Below are positions 1-12,384 of a stretch of DNA of 53,144 nt, piece after piece. Both the position numbers and the translations under genes were made by a program. Under the pieces are notes generated by a model that ran no database searches, was not told the DNA's origin, and was given only the letters and a program-made list of their open reading frames with translations. Within the stretch, counting starts at the first letter, position 1. Each line of letters starts with the position of its first letter. Origin of the DNA: Gonium pectorale (Eukaryota > Chlorophyta > Chlorophyceae > Chlamydomonadales > Volvocaceae); contig LSYV01000037.1 of NCBI GenBank assembly GCA_001584585.1, forward strand, positions 962,743-1,015,886, read 5' to 3'.

Positions 1-130
1 TACGATCCTCGTATCCAAGCTGCAGGACAACGCTGTTAGATCATTCCGTCCCAAAACGCCCCTTGCAGGCCCCTCGGTCCCATCCCTCCGCCCCGCCCTC
101 CTGACGCCGCCACCGCCGCCGCCACCGCAG

Positions 131-3100
131 GGACGACCCACCCCTGGCCTTCGCCACCCTGCCGCTGCCGCTCCTGCTGCCGGCGCTCCGGGAGGCCGAG
201 GCGGCCCGGCAGGGGGCGTGCGGCCCCGCCCCCTCCCCCACCTGGGTGCCGCTGGTGGTGCACCTGAGCCCGGACGCGGGCGGCGTGGGCGGGGGCGGCG
301 CGCTGGGGGCCGCTGCGCGGGTGCCCGTACACGGGCTGCGGAGCCTGGGCCGAGTGGCAGCCAAGGGGGCGGTGAGGCGGGGAGGGTGGGCCACGGGCGT
401 TCGGGGTTTTGCAGCACCGGCTCAGGTGTGCAGCTATGCGCAGGCACGCACAATCGCACACACACATATATATACACATGCCCCGTCACGTGCGTCGCCT
501 GGGCTGCCTGCCTGCCTCTTTGTTGTACGGCGGCGGCCCAACCCAACGGCGCGCCTCTCCGCTCCCTACCCCAGGACGGCCTCTCCAAGCTGGGCAGGCG
601 CATTGGGCGGGCGTTGCGCGGCGGCGAGGAGCGGCGCACGGAGCATCGGGGCCAGGAGGGCCAGGAGGGCCGCGAGGAGGAAGGGGAGGAGGAGGAGGGG
701 GAGCGCGGGACCAACGGGACGGCCGGATCGGCAGCGGCCGCGGGCGGCGAGCCTCTGGTGGTTGGCGGCGGCGGCGGTGTCGGCGGCCAGGAGGCGGTGC
801 TACACCTGGGGGCGGCCCTGCGGGCCCGGCCCGGCAGCCGAGTGGGTGGATGGGTGGATGGGTGGATGGGTGGATGGGTGGATGGGTGCTGCCCTCGCCT
901 CCCACGCACCGACGTACGACGTACGGCGCACGTGGCCACGTCTGTGCGCCGTACGGGTATCACGAAAGCAAGGGGCCAAGGGCGCTCCGTGCGCCCTTTT
1001 GCATGGGCGTGACGGAGGGACGCGCCAAGGCGGCAAGCGGCCAGCAGCGCACCGGCTGTTGCACAGTCGCGAGCCGACACAGCACTGCCGTACATCGCAC
1101 GTGCTGCATGAGTCATCCGCTAGATGAGGCCGCCGCTGCTGCTCGACGTCGTCTGTCCCCTCGACCGAGATGCGGTGCCGCCGCGTGCGACCCACACGCA
1201 GGCCGACGCGGGGCGGCTCTACCTGGAGGCCTCCTTCCTGCAGCTCCGGCCCCACGCAGACATACCCCCCGCGGCATCCGCCGCCGCCACCGCCGCCACC
1301 ACACCACCTGCGGCTGACGTGCCGCCCGCCGCTGTGAGTACTGAGCCGAAGGCGGTTCCGGACATGGAGCAGGAGCGGCAGCAGCTCAGCGGCCCGGCGG
1401 CGGCCGCCAGCGCTGTGGTGGAGGGGCTGACCGACCCGCGGGTCGTTGCGGCAGGCGCCGCGGGCGCGGCCGCTGGCGGCGCGGCGGGCACTGGCGGCGC
1501 GGCGGGCGATGGCGGTGCCGAGGGCAAGGAAGCCGGCGAGGGCGCGAAGGCACCCAAGGGTGACTTCGCTGGAGGCCCTGGCGGCGGCGGCGGCGGCGGC
1601 CCGGTGCGAGTGGAGGTGGGGGCGATGTGGCCCGGCGGCCCCTCCCGGGCGGTGCACCGGGCAGTGCGGGCGGACGAGCAGGTAGGTGCGCCCACGTGTC
1701 GTGTGCTCGTGTCGGGTCGGGTCGGTCTGGGGAAAACTCTGCCGTGTAGCGAGCTAGTTTGGAACAGCTGCCTGAGCCCGCGGTAAGTCTCGTCAGGTGT
1801 ATTTCTATCTCTTGTCATGCCCCGGTGGTACAGCTGCATGCGGTCGGAGGCAGGGCAGGCGGGGTGAGGCACGCGAGGGACCGTACAGCGTGGAGTACGG
1901 TAATACCAGCGGCTGCGCGGACGCCGCGCTCCTCCACCGCCTCCCTCCCTGCCCGCGGTCCTCCCGGAACCCCGGCCCTTCCCCTCCGGCCCCCGCAGGC
2001 CCTCCTGGCGGTCCGCGTGCTGCGCCTGCGGCAGCTGGTGGCGTCCAGCAACGCGGGCGCAGCGGCTGGTGTGGATCCCTTCGTGGAGCTGCTGCTGCTG
2101 GTGGGGTCTGGGGTCGGGGGGCCGGGGGCTGGGGCGGGCCGGGGCTCGATCAGCTAGGCTCCGTTGGTTGGAGCGGAGGTGGGCAGCTCCGGCTGTTCCC
2201 CTCTTCCGCGGCTCGTGAGTACACGTAAACCGGTCGTGCAGCCACGAACGAGGCTCATCGTGCCCATCCCGCGTTTCTGGTCTAAGGTTAACGGTAACGG
2301 TAACGGTAACGGAAGCCCGTGCGCTGATCCACCCCGCCCGCGCCCGCCTGGACCTGCTGGGCCCCCGCTGCCGTCCAGGACGCCGCCGGCCGCGTGACGG
2401 GTGTGGCGCGCACGCCGCCGCGCTACAACGCGCCCGACGCCAGCTGGGAGGAGCTGGAGCTGGAGCTTCTGCCGGCGGCGGCGGGCGGCGCGCTGGTGGC
2501 GCGGGCGTGGGACAAGACGACGGCGCTGGAGGCGGTGGGCAGCCTGGCGCTGGGCGACACGCGGGTGAGTGACTGTGTGTGTTGAAAATAAAAACGCATA
2601 CGACGAGCGTGAGCGCGAAAGTGATGGCGTCATTGTAGGCCAGAGGCAGGCGAATGGGTGATGTCCCTGCCTGTGAGTTCGGCGGCGATCACCACCGTAG
2701 CCCCCGATGCGGCCCAGAATCCTCTCTGGGGTGACCCTATGCAATGCCGTGCTTGGATGCGCCTAGTGACTGTTTGTGTGTGTGCGCGCGCCCCCCGGTG
2801 TTCCACAACACACCACGGTTTGTCGGTTGTCGGTTGTCAGCTATACGGTTGTACGCTTGTCGGATGCACTGGCTGCAGGCCCCGCTCTTTCCCGCGGTAC
2901 CCGCCCCCTGCCCCACAAGCGCTACCCAACACCAGGCCTCATCTCCAGATCCCCTCGTCTCCGCACCAAGGGCATGGGTGTCACGTCGTCCTGTAGAGGT
3001 CGATGCGAGAAGGCATTCCTTTGTTGGGGCAGCCGTCCACACAAATTACACAATCAACGCCTCCCGCCCCCACCGCCAGGGCCTGGAGGACCAGCTGCTG

Positions 3101-3244
3101 GGTCAGGTGCGCATACCGCTGGCGGCGCTGGCCGGCGCGGGCCGGCTGCGGCGCAGCTGGCTGCTGTCGCCCGCCGGCAGCCGCACCACCGTGGGGGCGC
3201 CCGAGCTGGAGATGCTCCTCAGCTGGACGCCGCTGCCCATCTAG
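131..3244 (+). CDS. Multi-C2-domain protein, 3' part (5' end outside window)
   Basis: Proposed exons are 131-371, 575-841, 1124-1681, 1999-2100, 2379-2564 and 3080-3244, ending in TAG. All internal introns have GT-AG ends and fall in phase 0. The last C2 domain is the clearest. It starts with LLAVRVLRLRQLV, has DPFVELLLL, then the WDKTTALEAVGSLALGDTR strand, LLGQVRIPLAAL, and a terminal LEMLLSWTPLPI, which is the normal beta-strand order of a C2 fold. The first exon (DDPLAFATLPLP...TWVPLVVHL) and exon 3 (GRLYLEASFLQLRP) look like pieces of earlier C2 units joined by Gly/Ala/Glu-rich linkers. C2 domains bind phospholipids, often with Ca2+, and act at membranes; the acidic Ca2+ loops are incomplete here, so Ca2+ dependence is uncertain. 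The true start lies upstream. The family within C2 proteins (synaptotagmin-like or other) cannot be fixed from this fragment. Confidence 0.7.
842..888. repeat. 8-bp minisatellite in C2-gene intron
   Basis: About six tandem copies of GTGGATGG, with slightly ragged ends. The array begins exactly at the proposed intron donor (GTGGGT at 842), so the repeat overlaps the 5' splice site. Confidence 0.9.
2287..2312. repeat. GGTAAC hexamer microsatellite
   Basis: About four tandem copies of the hexamer GGTAAC, lying in the intron 2101-2378 of the C2 gene. Confidence 0.9.
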
Positions 3245-6200
3245 GGGCCTGGTGGGCTGGGGCTCTCATGCCATTCGTTTGTCGCCCCTGCCCGCATGGC
3301 GTTGCACGCGCGCGTGAAAGCGTAAGCATGCTCTCTCCTGGCCGGATGCTTGGTGCCTGCGTATTGCCTGGCAGGCCGGTTGCGGTTGGCGGCCGGGGGC
3401 GCGCAAAATCCGGTGCTCTGGTGCCGGTTTTGAGGGGGCAGGAGGAGCCGCTGTTGGCAGCACTGGGAAGACGGCTGCGTGCAAGAGCCGGCGTCAGGGC
3501 CGGTTGACACCGGCGCGCTGGGAGCGCCACTGCCTGTGTTTTGGGGCGCAAGGGCGGTTCTCTTCTACTCCAACACCGCCCGGAAATACATCTCTAGTTG
3601 TTGGCCGGTACAGGCTTTGGTGGTTGGCAACTTGCGCGTAAGCGCTGTGCGCGGCTCTACTAACAGTGATGTGGTGGGGGATCGCGGGTTGGATGTTGGA
3701 ACGCAGGTTGCTGGGTTTGCAACAAGGTGGTGCCGAGGCTGCAAAGGGAGGTGCGGCTTTTGGGCGCAGGCACAGCTCTCGCCGTGTTTGGGCGGTTCCG
3801 GTGGGCGGGCGGCCCCGGCGCGATCGGCGCAGGGGACGAGGCGAGTTGGACGCAGCCAAGTGATAGGGAGGCAGGGTCTGTGCTGCAGGCTCCCGACCAC
3901 CGGCGCGTGGGGTGCCTCGAGCGGGAGGAGCCGGTTTGAACGACCGTACACTGTTGACGCACGCGGTTTTAGACGGCTGGCAGTAAGCCTGCTGGAAGCC
4001 AGCTGCTCAACTCTCTCCCCTTCAGGGCTGCGCGCACGCAAAACCCTCGCACATGTCGTACGCGGTCACGTGCCGTACCTCGGATCTAGCGCTCGGCCAG
4101 CTGGATCGTGCCCCACACTGGAGCCCACAGAGCCTTCACCGACCTCTCCGACGGGGCACTGCAGGAGGCGCAGGACAGAGAGCACCTACCTGTGGCGCAG
4201 TGGGCCCCTGGGTCACTTGGACAGTTTCCGGCTGCTGCAGGCTTTTGCCCAGCACCCCGCACCACCAGTCCACCACCGCCCGGCGACCCTTAATCCCCAC
4301 CCCGCACGGCCTCATTCCAGTCCCCTGCGAGTCCCTCGGCCGCTGGTGACGTGAGAAGGCAGTCGCGGCGCCGCGACCCCGTGCGCCGTAGCCGCCTGCG
4401 CCGTCGCCACACCAGACGGGCTCCCTCTCTCTCTGCAGATTTCCTTTTTTTCCACACCAGACGTCACCCGCTAGCATCCTGCATACGGCGAGCACTCAGA
4501 CCGCTTTAGAGCCGCAAGCTGGTTGAACCGGTAATGGCGTGGGACTAGCCATCCCGGGCGCGCTGCCGGGTCTCCACTCGCTGCGTGCCGAGACCTCTTG
4601 AGGACAATGGGCAGCTTGTCAACGAGCCCTTGGCGGGTGACGGGCAGACGGCAACATGCCCGCACGACAGATGTGGCCCACGGGTCTTGCCCACCCATAG
4701 GACCCACCATGCACAGCTTGGTAACCCGCTATGGTTGACGTCAGCTGGACGGGCACACAGCCAGCCAGTTGCGTTTGCCGCGCCCAGTCAGGGTCAGCAG
4801 GCGGCCGGGCTTGGGAGGGCGTCCACAACGTCCCGCAATCAGGGCACGTGGCCTTCACCGAACCTGGCCGCAGAGAACTTTTACAACAGACCCCCCCCCC
4901 CCTGCAACACCCCATCAATGCGTGCGGAACGATTCCAAACCATGCCCCGATGCCCCGGTCATGTAAAAGCCCGTGCGACGCGGGACAAAGCTTAGCCGAG
5001 CGCTGCCCGCGCCCAACGACACCCCATCAAGCGAACACCCTTCCCCACCGACCCAGCCCAGGACATGGCCGGCTGGGTCACAGCGCCCGCGGCCCATAAA
5101 TGCTCATTGGCACCCGCCGTCCCGCAGATATGCGCGGAAGATCTTCGGGGCGAGCTACGGTAGCATGCGGCCAAGAAACGACGGCGCACATTCGGCGGAC
5201 CCGCCGAGACCTCGCAACCTCCTGCAAACGGTTTAGTCCTTGCCTGCGCGGAGAGTACGCGTGTGGTCAAAATAGCCGTCAGGTGTCAGGGTGAAACTGA
5301 ACTTCTCCAAACGTACTCAGTCACCCCTCCGACGTCCCCCGGAGTCACAACGGACTAACCAGACCTGTGTGGAGCCCCCCGGAGGGGGCGACGTCACTAT
5401 CCGGTACAGCCTCAAGAGGCAAAGAGCCCGACGAGGAATTTCTCACGCAAGAAAGCAACAACAACGCCATGTCGGCAACAAACGGGAAAATGCTCTCGTC
5501 GACACCGACAGATCCAACGTACACCTTTTGCACTCGGCCCGCGTGCGTCTCCGAGCGGGCGCCCGTGTTGTCCCGTCCGCAGCGACGGATCCCTCTCCTC
5601 CAGCCTCTTTGCTGGAACGGGGGTCGCGCAGCCGCTGCCGCCAGACTGCTGGCTGCCGCAACCCGCAGGGACTTGCGGGAAACGCGGCACGCAGGCTGCA
5701 GGGGCAGGGCGGGCCGCACCCGGGAAGGCGCACGGGCCAATAATACCAAGCAGTCCACACCATACGCTCTCTCGTGTCTCTCAACGCCTCTCTCACCCAC
5801 GCCCCACAGCTTCGCCGCCCGCCTGTGTGAAGGCAATACTGCGGGCGGCGAGCACCCCAGAACCCGTGCCGCCCGCACCCCGATGACGTATAAATACCGC
5901 GTCGGTCCGGGGCTGGTCAGCCTCCCCACACGCGTGTATCAAACGAATGCGCACTCAATGTTCGGACTGACTTTCTTCCGTTTCTTCGTGTATACATCTT
6001 CAAACTTCAAACGCAATCGCGGGAGCGCGAACGCCCTGAAGGCTTTCTACAATAGGTGCTGTTACGAGGGCTGAAATTAACCTGAAAGTACATCGTACAC
6101 GACTCCGAGCCGAGTCTCTCCGCCATTGCGCTGGATGCAACCGGGCCGCCGCGCTGCCCTCCGTCCCCGACCACGGCTCCCACCACCGCATTTACCGGGC

Positions 6201-6276
6201 ACCATCCAACCGCCGCGCCCCCTGGCCATACTCCCGCTTTATACCACGTTCCATGCCGCTCCAGGCCGAGCCCGGC
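3245..6276. other. Spacer between convergent C2 and patatin genes
   Basis: About 3 kb between the stop codons of two convergent genes. It should contain both 3' UTRs. Open frames on both strands (for example 5367-6074 plus and 5345-5929 minus) overlap one another and show no recognisable domain. The only TGTAA (the usual volvocine polyadenylation signal) I noticed on the plus strand is near 4963, far from the C2 stop. A TATA-like site at 5889 is listed separately. I see no confident gene here. Confidence 0.6.
5889..5896 (+). promoter_or_regulatory. Possible TATA box with no assigned gene
   Basis: TATAAATA preceded directly by TGACG (TGACGTATAAATA). About 60 bases downstream an ATG at 5958 opens a 38-codon frame ending at 6074 (starts MFGLTFFRFFVYTSS). 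The peptide is not recognisable and may be spurious. The site sits in a 3'-to-3' intergenic region where no promoter is expected. Confidence 0.3.
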
Positions 6277-8890
6277 TCAGCTGATCGTCACGCGGATGGC
6301 CTGGGGCGATGGAGGCGGCGGCGCGGCGCCGTTGCCGTTGCTGCTGGGGCCGCTGCCGCCTCCCCCGCGGCGCAACGCGAGGAGGCGCGCCTCCGCGCGG
6401 TGGCGTGCCGCCTCCATGGCGTCGTCGAAGGAGCCCAGGTCGAAAAAGTTGGCTCCGGAGCGGGGCGACTTCACCACCACAATGTGCGACTCGCCTGCCG
6501 GGACAAACGAGACGCCAGGAGGGCGGTCAGCAGGTGACGGGTGTGGCCGGCTGGCATCAGCAACCCTCCTCACATTTTGCAGGTTGGCGGCTTTTACGAC
6601 GGGTTCTACGACGCACGAGGACGCGATCGCGGCAGGTTGAGCCGCTGGAGACCCAACCTCACGCGGACAAACCTTGTGAAGCCGAGTTGCCGAGTTGCAG
6701 ACACGGCCGCGTTCCATCAAAATGGGGACGCCCCAGCATCGGCTCCTGAAGACAACACGTGCACCCGTGCTACGGACTTGGCAACGACCGGGTGCCCTGC
6801 CCACAAATCCCCGCTGCCGTCGCGTGCCGCCGTCTACTGGCCCAACCCAGTGTCACATGCACCGTGCCCTCCCACCCGCGCCCGCGCTGGCGCACCTGTA
6901 GCGCTCGTGTCGTCAAAGCCGCTAAAGGGCGAGGAGCGATCGATGACGTGCACCAGGCACGGGGGAGGCCGCAGCGGGACCGCGTGGCCGTTCACGTGGC
7001 CGTTGCCGTTGAGGTGGCCGTTACCGTTGCCGTTGAGGTGGCCGTTACCGTTGCCGTTGAGGTGGCCGTTGCCATTGCCGTTGAGGTATGCGCCGCGCTT
7101 CTGCGGGAGGCGGTGGTCAAGCCACGCAGGTATCAACGCATCCAGCCGTGTCGCTTGCCACGCTCGTGCTTTGGTATGAGGCGCCGAGGGAGGAACGGTG
7201 CCGACTAGCGGCCGGCCGGCATGCCGCCTGCCTGACTGGCAAGGCACACCTGCACACCGTCCACATCCTACACACATTGTAGGAGCACACGTCGGCGCAG
7301 CACGCCGTACCTTCCGGGCTTTCCGGCACAGCCCTCGCCCGCCCCACTGCCCGCCTCACCCGCAGCTGCGACCTCCGCCGCTCCCGCCAGGCCCGCAGCC
7401 CGACCCGGTCCACCACTCCGCCGTCCTTGAAGGGGCCGTGCCGCGACTGGCCTGCGGGGCGCAACACCGGCAATGAAACATAGGTCAGGCATTGCAGTCA
7501 GCCCGTGCCGAGCTCGAGTTAGTTATCCTGCACCGGTACACCTTTGTATCGCAACTTGCGGTTTGTCGAAACGCGTCGCTGCAACTAGTGGGCGCTGCCG
7601 CAGCACGCCCGTTGTGCCGTTCCTCGGACCCCAATATGAGGCCTCCACACGCCGCCGGCTCTTCAACTGCATTGCAACACCAACCACCCCCGGCCCTACC
7701 TGGCACGTCCACTGCCTCAAAGATGAAGGGGATGGCCGCCGACGCCGCCACCGCCTCGGGCAGCGGCCCGCTGTCCAGCAGCACGTGCTGCCCGTCGGCC
7801 GTCACCACGCCCACAGCGAACTCGCGCTCCAGCTCCTCAAACCTGCGCGCCACGAGGTGGGTTAGGTGAGCGCACGTCCTGGGTGCTGGGCATCTGGTGC
7901 TGGGATGCAAAGTGGTAGTGCAACAAGGTTTGTCGAAACTGCTGCCTGCTGCCTGGCAGCCGGAGCTCCGGGACTACTGTGGGACGGATGGATGCGGGTG
8001 CGTTCCTGTCCGCACGGTGCTTGGTTGCCTCACTCACGTCGGCGGCAGGAGGTCCCGCAGCCGCGCGATGACGCCGTCAAGGCTCAGCGCACCACCACGC
8101 CAGGGCGAGACGGAGGGCCGCAGGAGCTCAGCGGGTGCCTGCTCGGAAAGGTGCTTGGCAACCTGCGCAGGTGGACCGCGCAGGGCCGGACGGCAACAGT
8201 GTGTGAGAGCACAAAGTGCGACCGAAGGAGCGAGCGCCCTGGCCGCGTGGCTACCTGGCAATGTAATGAAGACGAGTCTGCGGCAGGCCTGGCGCAACAG
8301 GCGCCCGGGCAGCATCAACGGTACGCATGGCAGGGCACTTGGTGACGAGAGTTGCTGCTCGCGGGTGTGCCTTTGCGCATATTGGCAAGCTGGGCTGCAT
8401 TTGGCGACGAGCCCTACGGGGTGGTGCCTCCGGCGCTCGACCACCCACCTTCCGCCGCTGTGTGGTGCCGGGAAGCCAACAGGCCGGCGCAACCCCGCAA
8501 TGCACCGCTAGTGAACGCATTTGTACATAGGCATGCCGTCTCACCTGTCGCGGGGTGTAGCCGGCGCAGTATAGGCTTCCCGCCAGAGCTCCCGCGCTTG
8601 TGCCCATAACACCCCCGACGGTGATACCAGCCTGCGTGCAGATAGCCAAGGGTTAATATACCAAAGATGGCAGCCACACGACCCACAGTAAGCCACTGCA
8701 TGCGGCGCGACTCGTCCAAGACCAGTCAGTCGATGCCCTCGCCATCGATCGGCGAAGCCCGATGACCGAGGTGATGGTATGTGAATTGAAGCGCTATAGC
8801 AAACGCACCTCTTCGACTGCTTGCAGAAAGCCAGCGTGCCCCGCGAACGCCAGGAAGCCAGAGGACAGCACCAGGTCGCACACTTGTTCA
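6277..8890 (-). CDS. Patatin-like phospholipase (5' end unresolved)
   Basis: Minus-strand exons, in coding order: 8890-8809 (start uncertain), 8631-8545, 8162-8038, 7842-7700, 7451-7360, 7100-6896 and 6494-6277 (TGA). Phases match at every join, giving about 316 residues plus an unseen N-terminus. Patatin hallmarks are present: an opening glycine-containing strand LVLSSGFLAFAGHAGFLQAVEE, the nucleophile elbow GTSAGAL (GxSxG serine) in the second exon, and the catalytic Asp in FKDGGVVDR. LVHVIDRSSPFSGFDD follows later. Members of this family are Ser-Asp dyad acyl hydrolases that cleave phospholipids or galactolipids. The usual DGGGxR oxyanion loop is replaced by SSGFLAFAG. An Asn-Gly-rich repeat interrupts the C-terminal third. 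Acceptor choice before LVLSS and the first exon(s) upstream of 8890 are not settled. Substrate and location cannot be read from the sequence. Confidence 0.8.
7010..7086. repeat. 24-bp tandem repeat inside patatin exon
   Basis: Three near-identical 24-base units. On the minus strand they encode repeats of the type HLNGNGNG. They stay in frame in the exon 7100-6896, so they expand a flexible Asn-Gly linker just before the C-terminal DRSSPFSG block. Confidence 0.9.
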
Positions 8891-11800
8891 CTAGTTGACC
8901 CTGCAACAGCGCGGCGCAGCGGAGAGATCAGTGCAAATCGACAGGAAAGCGTCGATCGCCGAGGCGACCGACGCCCCGGCGATGCTTTGGCGCCACTCGC
9001 TTGGGAACCGCCGACGGCAGCGGCGCACGACCAGGATGCGGCGCGTTGCAAGCACGGATAAACGCCATGAACGAAGGGCGCTATGGTGGGGCTCACCTGC
9101 CACTGCTGTGACGTTCTGCGTTGTCAAAGCCCTCGCTTTATGGACAGCCACTCGACGCCGTCCTTCAGTCCGTGGCATACGCTGGCACGTCTTATGCATG
9201 GAAACACGCATTTTGGCAAGGGGCGCGCCCCGCGGCGTTCAAGAAGTCTTCAGGCAGCTGGGCGAGTTCTGAGAGGCTTCAGCCTACAGGCAATGTGAAG
9301 TGATAACCACGAACCAGTTCGGGTTGCAGCTTGGCAGGGGAGTCAGGGGCCACGGGAATCGCTAGAAGTCTCCAAGGCAGTCAGTCGCAAAATAGGCGTC
9401 GACGCGAACGTGTGGGTATATACAATTCAAAACTATGACCCTACTGTTCTCAAAGCTCGTCGAAACGAAACGACGGAAAATGCACTGGTTCTGGAGCGCG
9501 TGGGAAGAATGTTTCCACCGAAACCGATAAACAAACATACGGGCAACGAGGAGTGCACTGGTGTGAGAGACCTGGGTGAAATGCTGGCCAAGGGGGCCAA
9601 GAGGCGAGCGGCACCCAAGGGCCTCGCTTCGCCCTTTTGGTACGCGCTCCTCGGTTGCCTCTACGTTTAGTCCAAAGTTACTATGTTGGATAGGCTTGAG
9701 GAGGCGTTCAGCCCGAAGGCTTGGCGCTTGGCCGCAGGGCATTGCAGTCGTCCCTCACAGGTGCTGCGTGCGCAATAGTCCATCAAGCTGAGAAAGAATG
9801 ATCAGCACCGGCATAAGCTGGCTGGAAGCAACAAGAGCGCGAGCTAGCGCGCTGGGCGCTGGCGGTATAGCCCGCCGTAGCCCGCCCATCGCGCCCCGTG
9901 GGTCGCTCGCGCGTTGCGCAACCGTGCGGTTCCGCTCCGCGTTTTCCTTGGGCTGGTGACACATGCTGTAGCTGCTGATATGGCATACACAATGCTTACG
10001 TCGCCCTACACAAGTTGCTCACTGTTGGCCCACACCTGCACTCTGCCCAGCAACTTGGCGAGCAGGCCCAAAGGTTCCACCGATACCAAGGGCACTGTCG
10101 GCTTACCCGTTTCTATGGATGCACAGATGCAGAAACTGCATATGCAATGCTGTGCTCGGCCGGTCGTCTGTATCTGCCGCCTATGCCCAGCGCAACCCGG
10201 GGCTACACCTCGTCGAGACGCGCCCCTACGCCAGACCTCGCCAGACGGCGCCACTCCGCCGTTTGGCGGTCACGGCAGGGGTGCCCCGCTGCATCCCTCG
10301 CACTTTCGCGGCCCTTCCGCGCCTTTCAGCCCCGCCCCCGCCCCCGGCCCCCCTTCCCCCCACCACACCGGCCCCGTGGCACGGTGTAAACGGGGTCGCG
10401 GCAACACCCCAGTTTTTTTTCTGTGGACAGGTTACAGGCGGAGAGGCGAGAGCCGCCACCACTGCCACCGCCGATATCGGGGCTGCGTTTCCGCCATGGC
10501 TGCCAGACACGGCTATGGCACGCGTCTTGGCGGGGGCCCGCGATCAACCGTCCGGAACGCTGTCCTGAGATTCTTGCAGCATGCGAAGCGTTTCGCACGA
10601 TTTAGGTTGTAGTTTTGCCGTGCCGTGCGTCGGCTGCGCACGTCATCGTGCGGCAAGCGCCGGTACGTAGGCACCAAGCAATGGTGCTGCTCGAAGGAGC
10701 CGTGGAGTCATGCGGCACCTTCGCCTTGCATGGCGGAGCAGCGGCGGGCGGGGGGCGCTTCCACATGCTGCCGCCCAGGCTGCTCGGCGCCAGACGGACG
10801 GCGCAGCTCCAGCCGACACGGGCCGAATGCCGTCGTCCCCGCGGCCACCAGGGTCACAGCATGCCCGCACTAGCATGGCGGGGGACTGCCTGGACATACG
10901 CAGTCTGTGCGCTCGAGCTTCCAGCCGCAGCCAGCGGCCTAGGGCAGCGCCGCGAGCCGGTGCACCGTCGAAAGGCACACTCCCACGGCCCTCGAAAGGC
11001 TCGCAAGAAAGCCAACGGCAGTTGCTGCTGCCAACTGCTGTAGCATCGCCAGGGAGGGTAACGCTCACGCTCCCCGGACAACGCTCTCGGATCGCAGTGC
11101 TCTGAACAGCGAAGGTAGTGAACATGGTAGGCGAGACCCCTGGAGCAAGGGTTGACCGGGTAATGCTTGTTACTCCCTGTTTGATTCCGTACCTGTGCTC
11201 GGCGCGTCACCATTTGCCCGGTCTACCCGCGAGGGCGGTACCCTTCCCCGCCTCAAGCTGTCCGTACTGTCGAAGCCGGACGGCGGTGGTGCTGGCAGGG
11301 GCCAGGGTCCCGTCACTTCATGCCCTGTGCTTGGTTGACGGGTATCGGGGTTTCTCTCTTTCTTCATGCCAGCGCCCGATGAAGGCGAGAGGGGTTTGTA
11401 CCCTTTTGCGGGGTCCTTCGGGGTCCTGCCAGCCAAAGCAGTATCCCTGGCGGTTAGCAACACCCCCCCGTGCAGGCCTCGTGCCGTGCAGCTCAGGTAC
11501 GACACTGCCACATGCCGTTACTAGCGGGTGCACAGATGAATCGACCTCAATGTACCCCCGGTGCATCACCCACGCAGATTGCGTCCCCTGTCGCCCTGCG
11601 TTGTTACCCCCGCTGAGCACATGCGGGGCCGAGCGTGGAGCAGCAGCTCCAGCCGGGCCTTGCGCGTCTGACGTGTCATTTTTTTGCCGTGCGGGTAGGA
11701 AGGCTGGGAAGCGATAGCCGGGTAGCCAGGGCGGCAAATACCCGCTCCGGAACCACCCGTGTTGGTCCTCATCGCGCCAGCTCCTGGATCGGCCGTTTGC

Positions 11801-12384
11801 AAATCTTCGCGTAATCATTTTAGGACTGCATACACAACTAGCCCAAACTCTCCTCCTGACACGTCATTTTCGGGCATTCGGACCCCAGCTCTGAAACCCA
11901 CCATCACTATGGAGTTAGGACACTCTGCTTCCCTTTGCGACCCGTTGGAGGCGATTGGCCCGCTGTGCGCTGTGCGCGTCCATGGTGCTGGGTGGAAGCC
12001 TGGGGGCACATTCCTCTCCCGAGGTAGGGGGAAGGGATAGGGGATGGTAGGGGAGGAGGTTAGCCGCCGTGCACTTGGACACGGGCGGGACGGGTGCTCG
12101 GCAGCCCAGATGCACAGGAGAGTTACCACGGGGGTCGTCGCAGAGTAGCGCAGGGCGATGATGGCGCGTTCTATCCGGACAAGAGACCTCGCCCTTGTGC
12201 CCCCCCCCGGCCGCGGTGCACGCCGCCGCCCTTCCTCACCCCACCCTGACCATAGAACGGTGTCTCTCCCCCCCCACCTTCCTGCCCCGCCCCGCCCCCC
12301 CCTGAGAATGCCTTCCAATCCCACTGCCCCCCCCTCCCCCCACGCCTAAACACACCTTCCCGCTCCAGTCGAGCCCCCGTGCAG
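8891..12384. other. Divergent spacer upstream of patatin gene and gene 3
   Basis: About 3.5 kb holding the missing 5' exon(s) and promoter of the patatin gene and probably those of the next gene on the plus strand. Many overlapping open frames exist on both strands (for example 9914-10612 plus and 10643-11125 minus), but none contains a domain I can name. Short palindromic and GC-rich repeats occur, including a direct repeat of GGGGTCCTTC near 11409. C-rich runs lie at 12200-12340. I find no supported gene. Confidence 0.55.

Noticed and set aside
2287..2312. Telomere-type repeat
   Set aside because: GGTAAC hexamers are not the algal TTTTAGGG telomere unit and the array is only about four copies inside an intron.
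5367..6074. 235-codon plus-strand frame in the convergent spacer
   Set aside because: A 194-codon frame overlaps it on the minus strand and neither shows a domain; the upstream half lies ahead of the TATA-like site. Only the short 3' part is mentioned as a possibility.
7010..7086. CRISPR-like repeat array
   Set aside because: Units are adjacent without spacers, in frame in a eukaryotic exon, and are a simple minisatellite.
10643..11125. 160-codon minus-strand frame in the patatin/gene-3 spacer
   Set aside because: Composition is Arg/Ala/Gly/Pro-rich without motifs, competing frames exist on the other strand, and no splice-linked neighbour continues it.
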